From Ophioceras dolichostomum (Eukaryota > Ascomycota > Sordariomycetes > Magnaporthales > Ophioceraceae): a stretch of 64,000 nt of DNA. The position numbers and the translations under genes were made by a program. The notes beneath the pieces were generated by a model. That model ran no database searches. It saw only the letters and a program-made list of their open reading frames with translations, and was not told where the DNA came from. Where the stretch lies: contig PYST01000123.1 in assembly GCA_003049485.1 (NCBI GenBank), positions 1 through 64,000 of the forward strand, read 5' to 3'. This document shows, in pieces, positions 1 through 10,962 of this stretch (its first letter is position 1; every line of letters starts with the position of its first letter).

Positions 1-696
1 GGAATACCCAGCCAGCTTGCCCAGCCAACTCAGTGCCCGTGTCGTGGAACCCGTGAGTACGGCTCTCATTCCGGCCGGCCTGTCGCATTCACCTAAATTC
101 ATGTTGCCCGTGCGGACCGCCGTTCCGGGGAATACAGCGACAATATGAAAAAGGAATGAACCCAGCCGTACGGAGTACTAACTAAGTACCTACCGAGGGA
201 ACAGCGTCAGTCGTACCCGCTACCCGAGCTGTCCGTTCCCTCGGTGTCCTTTTGATCACGAGCTTTTCAGCTTTTTGGGTTGGGTTTGTTTGGGGTCTGT
301 TTGCGTCACCCGTCATTGGGTGGTTGCAGGCAAAAACACCACGCCGCCCCCTGACCTATCATCACGCACCATCGGTGTAACACAGCCACCACCACGTGCA
401 GTCCCGACAGTCGACGGCGGAAAAGAGAGGCACCCCAAGCTGTTTGCGGGAAGATGGTGGAATGGGAGAAGAAAAAGAATCGCTGTTTCATTTTTCTACG
501 ATCGCCAATTGAACGACACGCAAATTGCAGAAGCTCCCGAACCATCACATCATCATAAGATCAAACAAATGTCTGTGGGTAGTGCGTCCCATTGCGTCCA
601 ATCTTTTTTTCCCCGCCGTGTCTACCAGCTAGCCACATGGATATCAAGAAGAAGTTAAAAGAAAATTGCTGCTGCATTGTTTTAGGTACCGGAGAA
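1..696. other. Intergenic, no gene seen
   Basis: No frame here shows protein-like composition with an ATG start. The last part is the 3' flank of the minus-strand secreted-protein gene that ends at 697. Confidence 0.5.
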
Positions 697-1420
697 TTAG
701 GCCAGCAGAGCACCTCCTAGCACGGCCATAGCAGCACCGGCGAGCACGGCGTTCTGCGTCATCTGGGCGATGGCAGCCCCGCCGGTCTTGGAAGAGGTCG
801 TGGCGGCACCGTTGGCGGTGGTGGTGGGCGTGCCGGTGCCACCCTGCAGGTTGCCGGCGGTGATGGTGATGGGCGCGCTGAAGTTCGTGGTGTAGGTCGT
901 CTTGGTCGAGCTGCTCACGGAGTTGGTGATGTTGCCGACCCAGGCCGCGACGCTGACGTTCCCGTCGCAGACCACCTGGTTGTTGGTCACCTGGGGGCAG
1001 GCTAAGTCGTAAGTCCTGCGAGTAGGTAAGGTAGTCACGGATACGTTAGCTGGATTTGCTCTCTCGGTGCCTCTCTGTTCCCCGAAAAGGCTAGACCTAC
1101 CCAGTGCTGGTGAGAATAAAATTGGTCGTCCCGCTGGTGACGTTGGCGCTGGTCCCGGTGACGGTGCCGTCGAGGTGGATGCCGCCGGGAGATGTCCTGT
1201 AGGTGGCCGCGTCGAGAATGCAGCTGCCGGCGCTTGAGACCGGGCAGTTGATCAGCAGCGCCGTCTCGGACTTGGCCGGGTCGACGCTGATGACCGACGC
1301 CGTGAGCAGCTCGGTTGTGACATCGGGCAGCAGAGCCGTGATGGTGGTGGTCTGAGCAAGAGCACCCGTCGCCGAGGCGAGGGTGGTGAGCAGGGCGGTG
1401 GCGAGCCTGCTGGGAGCCAT
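697..1420 (-). CDS. Secreted, probably GPI-anchored Ser/Thr-rich protein
   Basis: Two exons (1420-1101 and 1015-697) joined across an 85-bp intron with a GTAGGT donor, a GCTAAC branch site and a CGCAG acceptor give 212 aa. The first 22 residues are a signal peptide ending ALA. The middle has paired cysteines and several N-x-S/T sites. The C-terminus is a Thr/Ser/Gly-rich stalk followed by a hydrophobic Ala/Leu/Val tail (about the last 20 residues) with no charged end, as in fungal GPI proteins. The ATG was chosen because it starts the signal peptide. Role is inferred to be at the plasma membrane or cell wall; no enzymatic domain is visible. A TATA-like site lies about 215 bp upstream. Confidence 0.75.
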
Positions 1421-1636
1421 TGTTGCTAGATGTGTGTGGGTAATAGATGGAGGGTAGACAGATGCGAGAAAGAGTTAGAGATGTGGTCGTCGCGGTGGCT
1501 GGTGGTGGGCGGTGATAGCTAGGAGGTGTGATTAGGGGTTCTGATGATGGCCTGGTGCTTCGGTGCCTCGGTAGGAAGAGATGCGGATGCGGGATGTCGA
1601 CTTCCACCAAAGACGGGAGGAGCGAGCGGACAGCTC

Positions 1637-1642
1637 TTTATA
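1637..1642 (-). promoter_or_regulatory. TATA-like box upstream of the secreted-protein gene
   Basis: On the minus strand the sequence reads TATAAA within an AT-rich patch, about 217 bp before the ATG at 1420. Position fits a core promoter with a leader of roughly 180 bases. Confidence 0.35.
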
Positions 1643-3915
1643 AAATAGAAGTTGCGCATCCGTTGCGGCGTTGACGGCGGCGAGGTTGCTCCTCACCTTC
1701 CTTTGGGCCTGGTCCGTGTGGGGAGAGGCCGTTGTTGTGCCTCGAAGGATTTCCTCAGGAATCCTACCCCTGGCTCGCGCCCCCAAACTCGTGCCCCAGA
1801 CTCCAGCAAGCGAGCACCAAAAGCTGGCTGTTCCACAGGCATCTCAAGTCGGCCCATATCCGGTACCGAAATTGAACAGCCCAGCACATACACGAAGCCT
1901 GGACAGCACGAGCCTCTTGGGATTGAAGGGAGCTGCCTGGAAACAAAAATTACCCCGAGTTCAACTCTTAACGACCCCTGCAGAAGAAAAAAGAAACCAT
2001 ATCCGACGTTTGATCGTATCCGCGCCACTGCATGGAAACTGACCTTGTCGGGACGTGGCGTGGTGTAGAAAGAGAGGACTGCAGGCTGAGTGGGAGACGC
2101 TTTCGGGGGAGCGACAGACCGAAAAATGCCCCGATAGTCTGTCGCTCAGGGGCCACGCAGTCTCGTGCTTGTGCAGGTAGCATAGTAATTTGCCCATACC
2201 GAGCAACAAGGTGAGGGACTCCCATCAAAAGAAAACAACCATGTCCTCCAACTATTCACGTTGGAAGCTGGACCAAGAAAAATTGTGTGTGCGATAAAAC
2301 CGCGAAACAGAAAGCAGAGAATGATATTCCCCCAATGGAAAGGGAACCAATGTCTGACAAACGCTAACTGCCAGCCAGCAACATGGATGCTGTGTGCAGT
2401 GTACCACTTCAGCGGTAAGGTCCTAGAGGAGCTAGGAGGTAAGGCTGAGGTAGGATGATCCAGTTGATCCTTAGCGTCCGTGTTAGTGGGGTCACCCGTT
2501 AAACGGGCTGCGCCGTCGGGCTCAAACATCACCGCCCTGTCACTAACCTACCAGCTACCGTCTCACACCTGCGCACCTACCTTACCATACCAAAAAGCTT
2601 GCCGCTTTGGGGAGGATCGCAGAGGGAGTTATCATTGGCTTTGCCGGTAAAATAAATACTACAGACAGAATTCCACAAGCAAGGCCTCCTTCCAACAAGA
2701 CCATCAAGCGCAGACGCCGTCCCTGAGTCCGGGCCTGAGTCAGCAGCAAGCGCTGAGTCTGTGCAGTCTAGCAGGGCCACCAAATGCTACTCCGTACAAC
2801 GCCAGCACCCTTTTCTTCTATCATTCAAGGAGCAGTCTGGTTGATGGGCAGCAGCTTAGCAGGTAGCTTACAGACCTACGTGGCAGTCGAGCAGTGGTAG
2901 TTTCAACAGGAAAGACAAAACAAATAGTCCGAGATCGCGAGATCGTAGAATGCGAGATATCTCAAAGCTCAAACAAGGGGCCTGGCTGGCATTTACTCGG
3001 CAGCGTCGGAAACAAATCCTCTGTAACTCCGAAAAAAGCAACACAAAAGTGCTGGCGGCAAAGCGGCACATCCGCTGCACCTCCCGCGAAACAAGCTCTA
3101 GGGCAAGCGCAGGCAACAGCCGCGGTCGATCCACACCTACCGTTTAGCTGGGCCGGGGGCTGTTGATGCACTGGGGCTCAGTTCGGACGGAGCCCGGCTC
3201 TTGAGTGGAATCATGGGGCAAGAGCCAGGGCACGACGACAAGGCACGACAGGGCATCAGAGCCTACCAGGAGAACCACGTTCCAGAACCTCCTCTTGTGT
3301 AACCGCCCCCTGACGGCTGAAAGTTGATGCCGGATGTAGAACCGGATTCGAGGGGCTCGCCTGGTAATCCTGGCACAAAAAGAACCAAAAAAAGGAACGC
3401 ACGTCGTGCGCCAGGGGTGCCTGGCTCCTAGAGATGGATGCCTAGCTGGGATCAGTGAAGGCTTCTCTACATATCTTCTCTGGTGACAGATGCATTGGGC
3501 GACAAGGACAGACATCGCGCCTGGAACATGCTTGATTGCCCGAGGCAGAGAGAAGCAGAACAACAAAAGAACCGAAAGAGGGAGAGAGAAAAAGAAAGGA
3601 CTAGGATAAGGTAGCCAGGGACAGACAAGGAAGAGCAAATGTTGTCTGGGGTCAGATGGCCGTTTTGATGATGGTGAACGAAGTAAAATTCGCCGAACAT
3701 CGGACGAGGGGTCCACCTGCGCGCACATCCAAACCGGAAACCTCCAGAGGGGCGGACGAGCCAGGGAAAATGAGATGAAAGGAAATCCAATAATGCCACT
3801 AATAATTTCGAAAAACAGAGCCTCAAAAAGAAAGATGTCGGTGCCTTACAGCCCAGGAGAGGGGACTACTACAAACAGGAAGGTAAAACAAAGACACAAA
3901 AAACAAGGATGAGTC
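1643..3915. other. Long intergenic stretch, nothing recognised
   Basis: About 2.3 kb with short open frames on both strands, none with a start, composition or motif that convinces. No tRNA or clear repeat was found until the tRNA gene. Confidence 0.4.
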
Positions 3916-3995
3916 GACAACGACAGGATTCGAACCTGTGCGGCCGAAGCCATGAGATTTCGAGTCTCACCCATTAACCACTCTGGCACGTTGCC
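3916..3995 (-). tRNA. tRNA-Ser (anticodon CGA), no intron
   Basis: Read on the minus strand, the ends GGCAACG and CGTTGTC pair as a 7-bp acceptor stem with one G-T. The D region has GAGTGGTTAA typical of class II tRNAs. The anticodon stem GAGA/TCTC encloses the loop CTCGAAA, giving anticodon CGA for codon UCG. A variable arm with a CTTCGG turn and a T-arm GGTTCGAATCC complete an 80-base class II tRNA-Ser. CCA is not encoded, as expected in eukaryotes. Confidence 0.95.
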
Positions 3996-5253
3996 TGAAA
4001 CCCATATTAACTATTAGTTGGCCAGCCCAGTAATTATGTACGCAAAGTCTCCACTCTCCCCCCGAACCTTGCGCCCACTCCCATTGCCCACATCTTCGAT
4101 CTTGCACTCATGCCCTGCCGTTCTCGCCCAAGAGGGTTTCTGTTTTCAGAAGAAGGATTCCGCACTAGGCAGAGAGGGAATTCGACTTGCACAGGCCTTG
4201 GTTTTTTTCATCCCCGTCGCCGATTGCTCGTGCTTTAATGCGCGGAGAGCTGGGTAGAGAGGATGTCATGATTTCGGACAATAAGCCAGTTCTTCTCCCC
4301 ATCAATCCCATGTCCTCCTCATCTGTCAGACAGACGGGCACCTGATGCAATTGGGCGATATTATTGATGATGGATGATGGCGGTCAAATTTATTGGTTGT
4401 TCGGTTCTCCTTTTTTCTTCGATCTCTGTTGTACCAAAAGTTGTGTCCAAGTCTTTTTCTTGACTGGACTCTTCTGCACAGACCGCTAGCTCGTGGGGCC
4501 TCATCGCGCTTCCTCATTGAGTGCCTGATTCCTAACGTTTATGCCTTAGGTGTCTATCTGACACCATCCATGCCACCTATAATTTTGGCATTCAACCAAG
4601 ATTCTGTCAAAAAAAGAGCGGCATTCGGCAGATGTCGTTCTTTAGAGCGATGAAGACTTGAGGCCTGATTGTCTTCAGACAGAGAGGTGTTGACACCACG
4701 ATTCACAGTTGTCTCCACGACGGAACTAACTACCAGGTCACGACGATCCATCTATTCCGCAAAATGGAGAAGACACACATGATCGTCCCGTTGCGTCGTT
4801 GGATTGACAGAGAAGCAAGCAGCAGATCGTCAACATCAATATCAACCCCGCAATATCGGGGTCCTCACCTGCCCTTTTCACTCGCGATAGAGGAGGACAG
4901 CATGGGTGCGACGTCGCCGATGAACGCGACGCAATGTTCTGGAGACCAATGTCCGGCGAGATAAGGCCGCACAATATGCATCGAGGATTTTATCCGCAGC
5001 GACCAGTGGTCCCGACGCTTTATACCCGGCGCAAGCAAGTGCCGCGTACACGAGTGCCGGTGTCACCTACCCTTCCCGCCCACCCAGTACTATCCTCCAT
5101 ACACCCCGAGGTCCCGCAAAAAACAGAGTTCCCCGTGAACCGGGGCTTGAGGTGGCCACCACTCCCCATCACCACTTAACCTAGCCCCCTCCACGTCGGC
5201 CACGACCGCAGACGGTACCTCTCTATCTACGAGAAAACCACCGCGAACCAAGC
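3996..5253. other. Intergenic, upstream of the OPT transporter gene
   Basis: No convincing coding frame. The last few hundred bases must contain the promoter and leader of the transporter gene, but no clear TATA box was picked out. Confidence 0.4.
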
Positions 5254-7914
5254 ATGATGGCGCGCTCCGTCGAGATCGAGAGAGTCGCCGAGGAGGGCAG
5301 CGGCTCCGGCGAGATCACGCCCGCCCCATCCACGGACCCAGAGAAGAAGACCTTGACGTCGACGACGACTCCAGCACCAATAAGCGACCAGATACCGCAG
5401 AAGCTCCTGGAGGAGCTCGCGCCCAACGGCGAGGGCGACTACATCCTCTCCAAGATCAACGCCATGACCGAGGAGGAAGCCCTCGCCATCGTGCGTGAGT
5501 CTGTCGACTTCCACTTCGACGACTGGAACTTCCCCTCGGAGATGCGCGAGCGCATGAAACGCCTACTCGAAGGCAGGAAGGCGTACGGCGAGCACTACGA
5601 CCGCGACCTACGCATCGACGCCGTCATGATGCGCTATTCGTCCCCTTACCCGGGCGTGCGCGCCGTGGCCGACCTGCAGGACGACACCTCCGTCCCCGTC
5701 GAGACGTTCCGCGCCTACTTCTTAGGCATAGGCTGGGCGGTCATCGGCACGTTCATGTCGACCTTCTTCAACTCGCGGTTTCCCTCCGTGGCGCTCAATA
5801 GCTCGGTCATCCAGATCTTGCTGTTCCCCTGCGCGAAGGTCCTCGAGTTCGCGCTGCCGGACTGGGGGCTGAAAATCCGAGGGAAGCGCCACTCGCTGAA
5901 CCCGGGGCCCTGGACGTTTAAAGAGCAGATGTTCGCGACCATCACGTACAACATCGCCATCTACACCACCAACAGCTACACCATGATCCTGGTCCAGAAG
6001 TCGCCCGTGTACTACGGCCTGGACTTCGTCAACTTCGGCTACCAGCTCATGCTCACGCTATTCGTCCAGCTGATGGGCATGGGCCTGGCGGGCTACCTCC
6101 GCCGCTTCAGCGTCTACCCCGTCAAGGCGCTCTGGCCGACCGTCTTGCCGATTGTGGCCATGAACCGCGCCCTGACCCGCCCGGAGCCCCGCGAGAACAT
6201 TTATGGGTGGACCATCTCGCGGTACCGCTTCTTCTACATCTGCACCATCTCCATGTTCTTCTACTACTGGCTGCCCGGGTATTTATTCACCGCGCTCTCG
6301 ACCTTCAACTGGATGACGTGGATTGCGCCCGAGAACGTCACGCTAGCGATCCTCACCGGCTCGAATTTAGGGCTGGGCCTGTTCAACCCCGTGACGACCT
6401 TCGACTGGAACGTCGCGACTTCCTCGTACGCCGCGCTCGCGGCGCCCTTCTTCAGCACGTGCACGCAGTACTTCGGCGGCATTTTGGGGGGCGTCATTAT
6501 CCTGGCCATCTACTACTCCAACATGTACCACACCGCGTACCTGCCCATCAATTCGTCGTCCCCCTTCGCCAACGACGGCACGATGTACGAGGTGCAGAAG
6601 GTGGTGGTCGACAACAAGTTGAACGAGACGCTGTACCAGTCGTACTCCCCCCCGTTCTACACCGCGGGCTACATACTGACCGTGGGCGGGAACTACGCTT
6701 TTTATCCCGTCTACTTCCTATACATAATGGTCAACCAGTGGACGACGGTGGGCAGGGCGTACGTCGACTTCTGGCAGGGGCTGCGGCGGGGGCGGAGCAA
6801 CTATGAGGGTGCCATGGACGTGCATTCCAGGCTGATGGCGAAGTACCCGGAGGTGCCGGACTGGTGGTTCCTCGCCATCCTGCTCGGAGCTCTGGTCGTC
6901 TCCATCGCGTTCCTGTCCATCTATCCGCTCGACACGCCCGTGTGGCTCGTTTTTCTTCTGATCGGCGTCAACCTCGTGTTCGCCGTACCGCTCTCGCTCC
7001 TGTCCGCCACGACAGGGACGAACCTAGGACTGGGGTCTCTGGTACAGGTCCTGACGGGCTATCTGCTCCCCGGCAACACGAACGCGTTCCTATTCGCCCA
7101 GACGCTGGGATCTTGGTCGATTGCCGGTTTTTGTGACAACTACATCCAAGATCAGAAGATGGCGCACTATGTCAAGATCGCGCCTCGGGCCGTGTTCAGA
7201 TCCCAGATCGGCACTATCGTGGTGACGTGTTTCGTGGCAGTCGCCACGCAGAATTTCGTCTTAAGCTCTGTGAAGGGTCTGTGCACGCCCACGCAGCCGA
7301 GCAGGTTCACGTGCGCGAACGACGGCGCGCCCATGTACGCCGCGAGCCTGATGTGGGGGCTGTTGGGGAGCGAGAGGATGTTCAACAGCATGTATCCGAT
7401 GTTCAAGTGGTGTTTTCTAATCGGGACGGGCATTGCGGTTTTGTTTTTAGTGGGGCAGGGGTATGGACCGAGGTACTGTCCCAGGGTGAGGGAGTGGCTG
7501 AGGGCGCGGACGAGCGAGCGGGTGTTCGGCGTGCTGGAGAGGACGCTGTTCCCCTTTGTGGCGAGCCTGCTGTGGCTGAACCCGATCTTGGTGATCCAGG
7601 GCGTGCAGCACTGGGCGCCCTCGAACATGGCGTACAAGACGCCCGGCTTCATCCTGTCGTTCGTATTCATGTGGTGGATGCCACGACATAAGTTGAGTTG
7701 GTTCGAGAAGTATAATTACGTTCTATCGGCGTCGCTGACAGCCGGCGTCGCGGTCAGCGCGCTGGTCATGTTCTTCGCCGTAGGGTACAACCCCGTCAGG
7801 CTGAAGTGGTGGGGGAACGAGGTGAGCTGGGCTGGGGTTGACGGCTCGACGAGGGGGATCCTCCCTCTCCCGGAGAGGGGGTACTTCGGGCCGGAGAAAG
7901 GGCGTTTTCCCTAG
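5254..7914 (+). CDS. Oligopeptide transporter, OPT family
   Basis: An intronless 886-aa protein, the usual length for fungal OPT transporters, which carry small peptides or related compounds into the cell with protons. An acidic N-terminal tail of about 150 residues precedes a polytopic membrane region with more than a dozen hydrophobic segments. Family signatures seen include NPGPWTFKEQMFATI near residue 220, the LGLGLFNPVTTFDWN segment near 370, VLTGYLLPGNTNAFLF near 605, and the late KYNYVLSASLTAG motif near 825. It starts with two adjacent ATGs; the second (5257) could also serve. Codon use is GC-rich and like that of the conserved genes. The substrate cannot be read from the sequence. 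Confidence 0.93.
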   Translation: MMARSVEIERVAEEGSGSGEITPAPSTDPEKKTLTSTTTPAPISDQIPQKLLEELAPNGEGDYILSKINAMTEEEALAIVRESVDFHFDDWNFPSEMRERMKRLLEGRKAYGEHYDRDLRIDAVMMRYSSPYPGVRAVADLQDDTSVPVETFRAYFLGIGWAVIGTFMSTFFNSRFPSVALNSSVIQILLFPCAKVLEFALPDWGLKIRGKRHSLNPGPWTFKEQMFATITYNIAIYTTNSYTMILVQKSPVYYGLDFVNFGYQLMLTLFVQLMGMGLAGYLRRFSVYPVKALWPTVLPIVAMNRALTRPEPRENIYGWTISRYRFFYICTISMFFYYWLPGYLFTALSTFNWMTWIAPENVTLAILTGSNLGLGLFNPVTTFDWNVATSSYAALAAPFFSTCTQYFGGILGGVIILAIYYSNMYHTAYLPINSSSPFANDGTMYEVQKVVVDNKLNETLYQSYSPPFYTAGYILTVGGNYAFYPVYFLYIMVNQWTTVGRAYVDFWQGLRRGRSNYEGAMDVHSRLMAKYPEVPDWWFLAILLGALVVSIAFLSIYPLDTPVWLVFLLIGVNLVFAVPLSLLSATTGTNLGLGSLVQVLTGYLLPGNTNAFLFAQTLGSWSIAGFCDNYIQDQKMAHYVKIAPRAVFRSQIGTIVVTCFVAVATQNFVLSSVKGLCTPTQPSRFTCANDGAPMYAASLMWGLLGSERMFNSMYPMFKWCFLIGTGIAVLFLVGQGYGPRYCPRVREWLRARTSERVFGVLERTLFPFVASLLWLNPILVIQGVQHWAPSNMAYKTPGFILSFVFMWWMPRHKLSWFEKYNYVLSASLTAGVAVSALVMFFAVGYNPVRLKWWGNEVSWAGVDGSTRGILPLPERGYFGPEKGRFP

Positions 7915-8010
7915 GTAGGTACCTAGGAGGTCCTTTTGCGTTGTGCTAGCACGATAGAGTCGTATTCCAGAGCTGAGGGGTTCGAATATATATCTAGGTA
8001 TCCATAGCCC

Positions 8011-8171
8011 TTCCGCCAGAGCCTACAATGTATTGTATTGTAATGAGTTTTGTATTGTATCTGGTATCGCGTTACCTGCCGAGTAGGCTACACTACCGCG
8101 TAAAGCACACGCGAACAGGTCGCGGAAGTACAAAATACAGGATAATACATTACATTCCATAGCAAGGTTCT
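8011..8171. mobile_element. MITE copy 1 (degraded fold-back element)
   Basis: Relative of the three intact 151-bp copies elsewhere in the window. The left terminal repeat starts AGAGCCTACAATGTATTG at 8018 and the core matches copy 4 in orientation, but the right end is altered after TACATTACAT. A flanking TCCATAGC pair at 8001 and 8156 could be a target duplication if the ends are shifted to 8011-8155. It lies between two convergent genes. Confidence 0.7.
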
Positions 8172-8180
8172 TCTAAACAT

Positions 8181-8689
8181 CTATTTGCCAACCTTGACGC
8201 GGATCACCCGGCCAAGGTTGTGCCACTTTTTGTACAAGTTGCGCATGACGGTGGCCTTGGTCTAGTAGATTTCCCCGTTGGCACCCTCGACCATGAACCG
8301 CTGCTGCGCCTGCGCCTTGCCCTTGCCGCCCTTGCCCTTGCCGTCCTCCTCGTCTTGATGGCGGACGCCGAACCCGGAAGCCTCGTTGGCAGCTTGGTCG
8401 AGAGAGAACTCGAGTTGGAAGCCCATCCAGTGATTGGTGTCGGCAACTCTGTAGGCGACCAGTCGAGCGCCGATCTTGGAGGGCTTGCCTAGTGCTAGTG
8501 CTTTGCCGCTCACGAAGATGGGGCCCACGAGGCCTTCGACCAGGACAGCGCAATCTTTGGCCCATGTCTTGGGTGCTGCTGGGGTCGGGGTTGGCTTTGC
8601 TGACGCGCTGCTGCCAGCCTCGCCGGGAGGTGACTGGGGGGGTTGCCAGTCATTTTGGCGGAGGTGTTGTCGATGTTCTGTCGAGACAT
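8181..8689 (-). pseudogene. Broken small gene of unknown family
   Basis: A frame from the ATG at 8689 (MSRQNIDNTSAKMTG) runs about 20 codons to a run of seven C's near 8626. After it, coding continues in a neighbouring frame through a Ser/Pro/Ala linker and a compact domain with motifs such as WAKDCAVLVEGLVGPIF and NHWMGFQLEF, then a basic Gly/Lys stretch. At 8262-8264 an in-frame TAG interrupts it, yet coding-like sequence goes on for 27 codons (motif MRNLYKKWHNLGR) to the TAG at 8181. So there is one frameshift and one nonsense codon. I do not recognise the family. The upstream 0.8 kb looks LTR-like, so it may be the first gene of a decayed retroelement rather than a host gene. Confidence 0.5.
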
Positions 8690-8760
8690 GACGGATGATA
8701 AGGATGGTGGCGTTGGGAGGGGGGAGAAATGGGACAGAGTAGCCTGATTGCAACGGCGAG

Positions 8761-8955
8761 GCCGAGCAAAAGTACCAGCCTCCTAAGAGAACTGGGAGTG
8801 GGATCCAAAGTCCGTTCAACTCACCCAGCCGCCCGCGATGAACAGTCTTCCACCCGCTTCGGCGGACGCGTCCCCAATCGCCTAGCACCTAGGCCTCCAA
8901 CCCGAACCAAATTGCCGAAGCAAAAGTACCGACCTCCAAGGAGAATCGGTGGCGG
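8761..8955. repeat. Degenerate 42-bp direct repeat pair
   Basis: Segments 8761-8802 and 8914-8955 share GCAAAAGTACC followed by CTCC(T/A)A(A)GAGAA and a G-rich end, with a period of 153 bp. They lie in the leader of the broken gene at 8181-8689. Confidence 0.55.
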
Positions 8956-9189
8956 TTGAGAAGTAGCTTCGGCGCGTAGTGAGTTGAGAAGTTGTCCAAA
9001 TCGGCAGGGCTTCCGAGCAACTCCTATCTACGGTAAAAGAGAGAATAAAAGATAGACCCGAAGTCTATCGCGACCTAAACGACAAGGGAATTCGTCAATG
9101 CGCACAAAAACGAATATGCTCAAGCCGCCGGTGGTTGAGAAGGAAAGTTGTCAAGATCGATAGCCTGATAACGTGAGGAACGGGAGGAA

Positions 9190-9475
9190 GCCAGCTCTAG
9201 TTTTGGAACGAGACTACTAAAGAGGGACTTGTCCGCTAGATCTAGCTAGAGAATGTGATGCTCAGAAGAGCTCTATATATACACGAGTAAAGAACTATAG
9301 AATCTTCTAGAACTGTATTACAAATAGTAAAGGCAGTTCTAGAAGAGACGAATTCTGACAAATGTGATAGAAGACGATAGAAGACAGTAGAAGCTGATAG
9401 AAGGCCATGTGGAATAGTGGAAGCGTATTGCCACAATAAGGTTCTCCATTCTTGACAAAAGTCGACAACAAACAA
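9190..9475 (-). mobile_element. LTR-like promoter fragment (possible solo LTR)
   Basis: On the minus strand the stretch begins near TGTCAAGAATGG, holds clustered TTCTAGAA/CTTCTATC motifs, then TATATATAGAGCTC about 180 bp in, then a pyrimidine-rich tail. This is the order seen in retroelement LTRs, and a similar layout occurs at 59.4-59.8 kb. It includes a 13-bp perfect inverted repeat (9303-9315 with 9334-9346) and GAA-TC-TTC-TA-GAA, which fits the heat-shock element consensus. No terminal duplication or partner LTR was found. Confidence 0.35.
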
Positions 9476-10043
9476 AAACAAGCCGGTCGCGATGGGGTTT
9501 TGATATCTTGAGGCAGGTGGGGCACCAGGGCAAAGTCGGGCTAATCCCAATTCAGCCTGGCGAGCTGGCGCCATAACTCTTCCCTCGCTGGCACCCTGAT
9601 CCAAACAGCAGACAGGCTCCGACACTCGATTCAACGCACCCCCAACTCTCTTACACCCCCTCCCTCCTTTTCACCGCCCTCAGCCCACTGGCAGCCATAG
9701 AGGCACTTCAGGAGCGATCAAGCGGCGACGAGGAATCGGCGGAAGACAAGGGATAGGGATACATCACGGGACAGAATAATAGGGATTGCAGTCAGTCAGT
9801 CAGTGAGTCAGTCAGGCAGGCAAGCAAGTTCACATGCGCGATATTCCTCGTGGAAAAACTTCAGAGTGGCAATGACTATGGCCTGGGGCCCTGCTATGAG
9901 ACGAGTGCCACAGAACTGATGCGGAAAAAAAGACATGTTATTTTTCATTTTTTTGTTTTTTTCTTTTTGAAAAGGCTGAAGCGAGAATACAAGACACGCC
10001 GTCGAGCGACGGAGTACTGTGACGAAGGAAGGACTGACGTTCC
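9476..10043. other. Intergenic with short CAGT microsatellite
   Basis: No gene seen. A short imperfect (CAGT)n run lies near 9790-9818. Confidence 0.4.
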
Positions 10044-10962
10044 CTAACCCTGAACAGTAGTGCTGCTTGGCCCTCTCATCAATTCCGCCACGCTCTTCGT
10101 GTTGTCAAAGTAATGAACGTCCAGAGCCGCACCGAATTTCACCGCCTTCCTCCCCGTCCTCCTCCTCCCCCTCCTATCATGAATGCCACCTCGAAGACGA
10201 AGCGGCTTGACGACACAGTCGTTCATCACCGTCCTCGGAAACAGATCGTTCTCGGTCTGCAACTTCTAGGTTTTGTCCAGTCCCGCCATCTCCTCCAGCT
10301 ACAGATACACACCAGCGCGTGGAATATAATCCACGCCCTGCGATCTCAGTCCCCCCAGTCACCCCGGACCGGCCGAACCAGCGTATGAACCCCGCGAAGT
10401 ACGGCGGGTCCAAAAAAGGCGACTGGTCGCGCAGGTCCGACAGGCAGCGTGTCACCGCGTGCGCGTACAGCAGGTCCACAACAGCAACTTGAGCCTCGGC
10501 CTCGCTGCCGGCGTTTTCCTGGGGCTTGGCTGGCACGGCTGCTGGTGGAAGACCGACAACGCTCGCCCGGAAATACGAGCCGTCAGACATCAGATCCACC
10601 TGCATCTCCTCAGGTGTCGTCCCGCGTCCGATGGCGCGGGTGTAGCTCCCTATGATCGACAGGGTCTTGTCGTAGTCCGGGAGAGGCGTGTCGGCTTTGC
10701 GGATGAGGCGGCGGGCGAGGACGGGGAACTCGCTCCGGAGCGAGAACCAGCCGAACAGGGACGCGACCCTTTCCGTGGCCAGCGGGTCGGAAAGGCTCAG
10801 GCCGAAGACCTGATCGAGGTTGAGGCTGCTGGGCGGGCCGTTGCCGTGCGGGTGAAGATAGGCGTGAAGATCGACGGCCGGGCGGATGAAGGCGATGGCG
10901 TCTTCGGGGGTCATTCCCGTTGGGTAGTCGTCTTTGTTCTTTGGGTTGGTGATGCCCGCCAT
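10044..10962 (-). pseudogene. Decayed gene A of a tandem paralogue pair
   Basis: From the ATG at 10962 (MAGITNPKNKDDYPTG) about 200 codons are intact, with a segment VFGLSLSDPLATERVASLFGW that matches VFGLPYGMDSASRVSCLLSW in the neighbour at 12.1-12.7 kb. After about 10380 the coding signal jumps frame: one frame gives WIIFHALV, another VYL and LEEMAGL, together matching WVLYHALVFLHLER in the neighbour. A third stretch of apparent coding ends at 10044. At least two frameshifts and stops are needed, so this is called a pseudogene, although the N-terminal 261-codon frame could still be expressed. Family unknown. Confidence 0.55.

Noticed and set aside
3144..3728. 194-codon minus-strand frame near the tRNA
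   Set aside because: Low-complexity hydrophobic and Arg-rich content with no motif and no splice partners.
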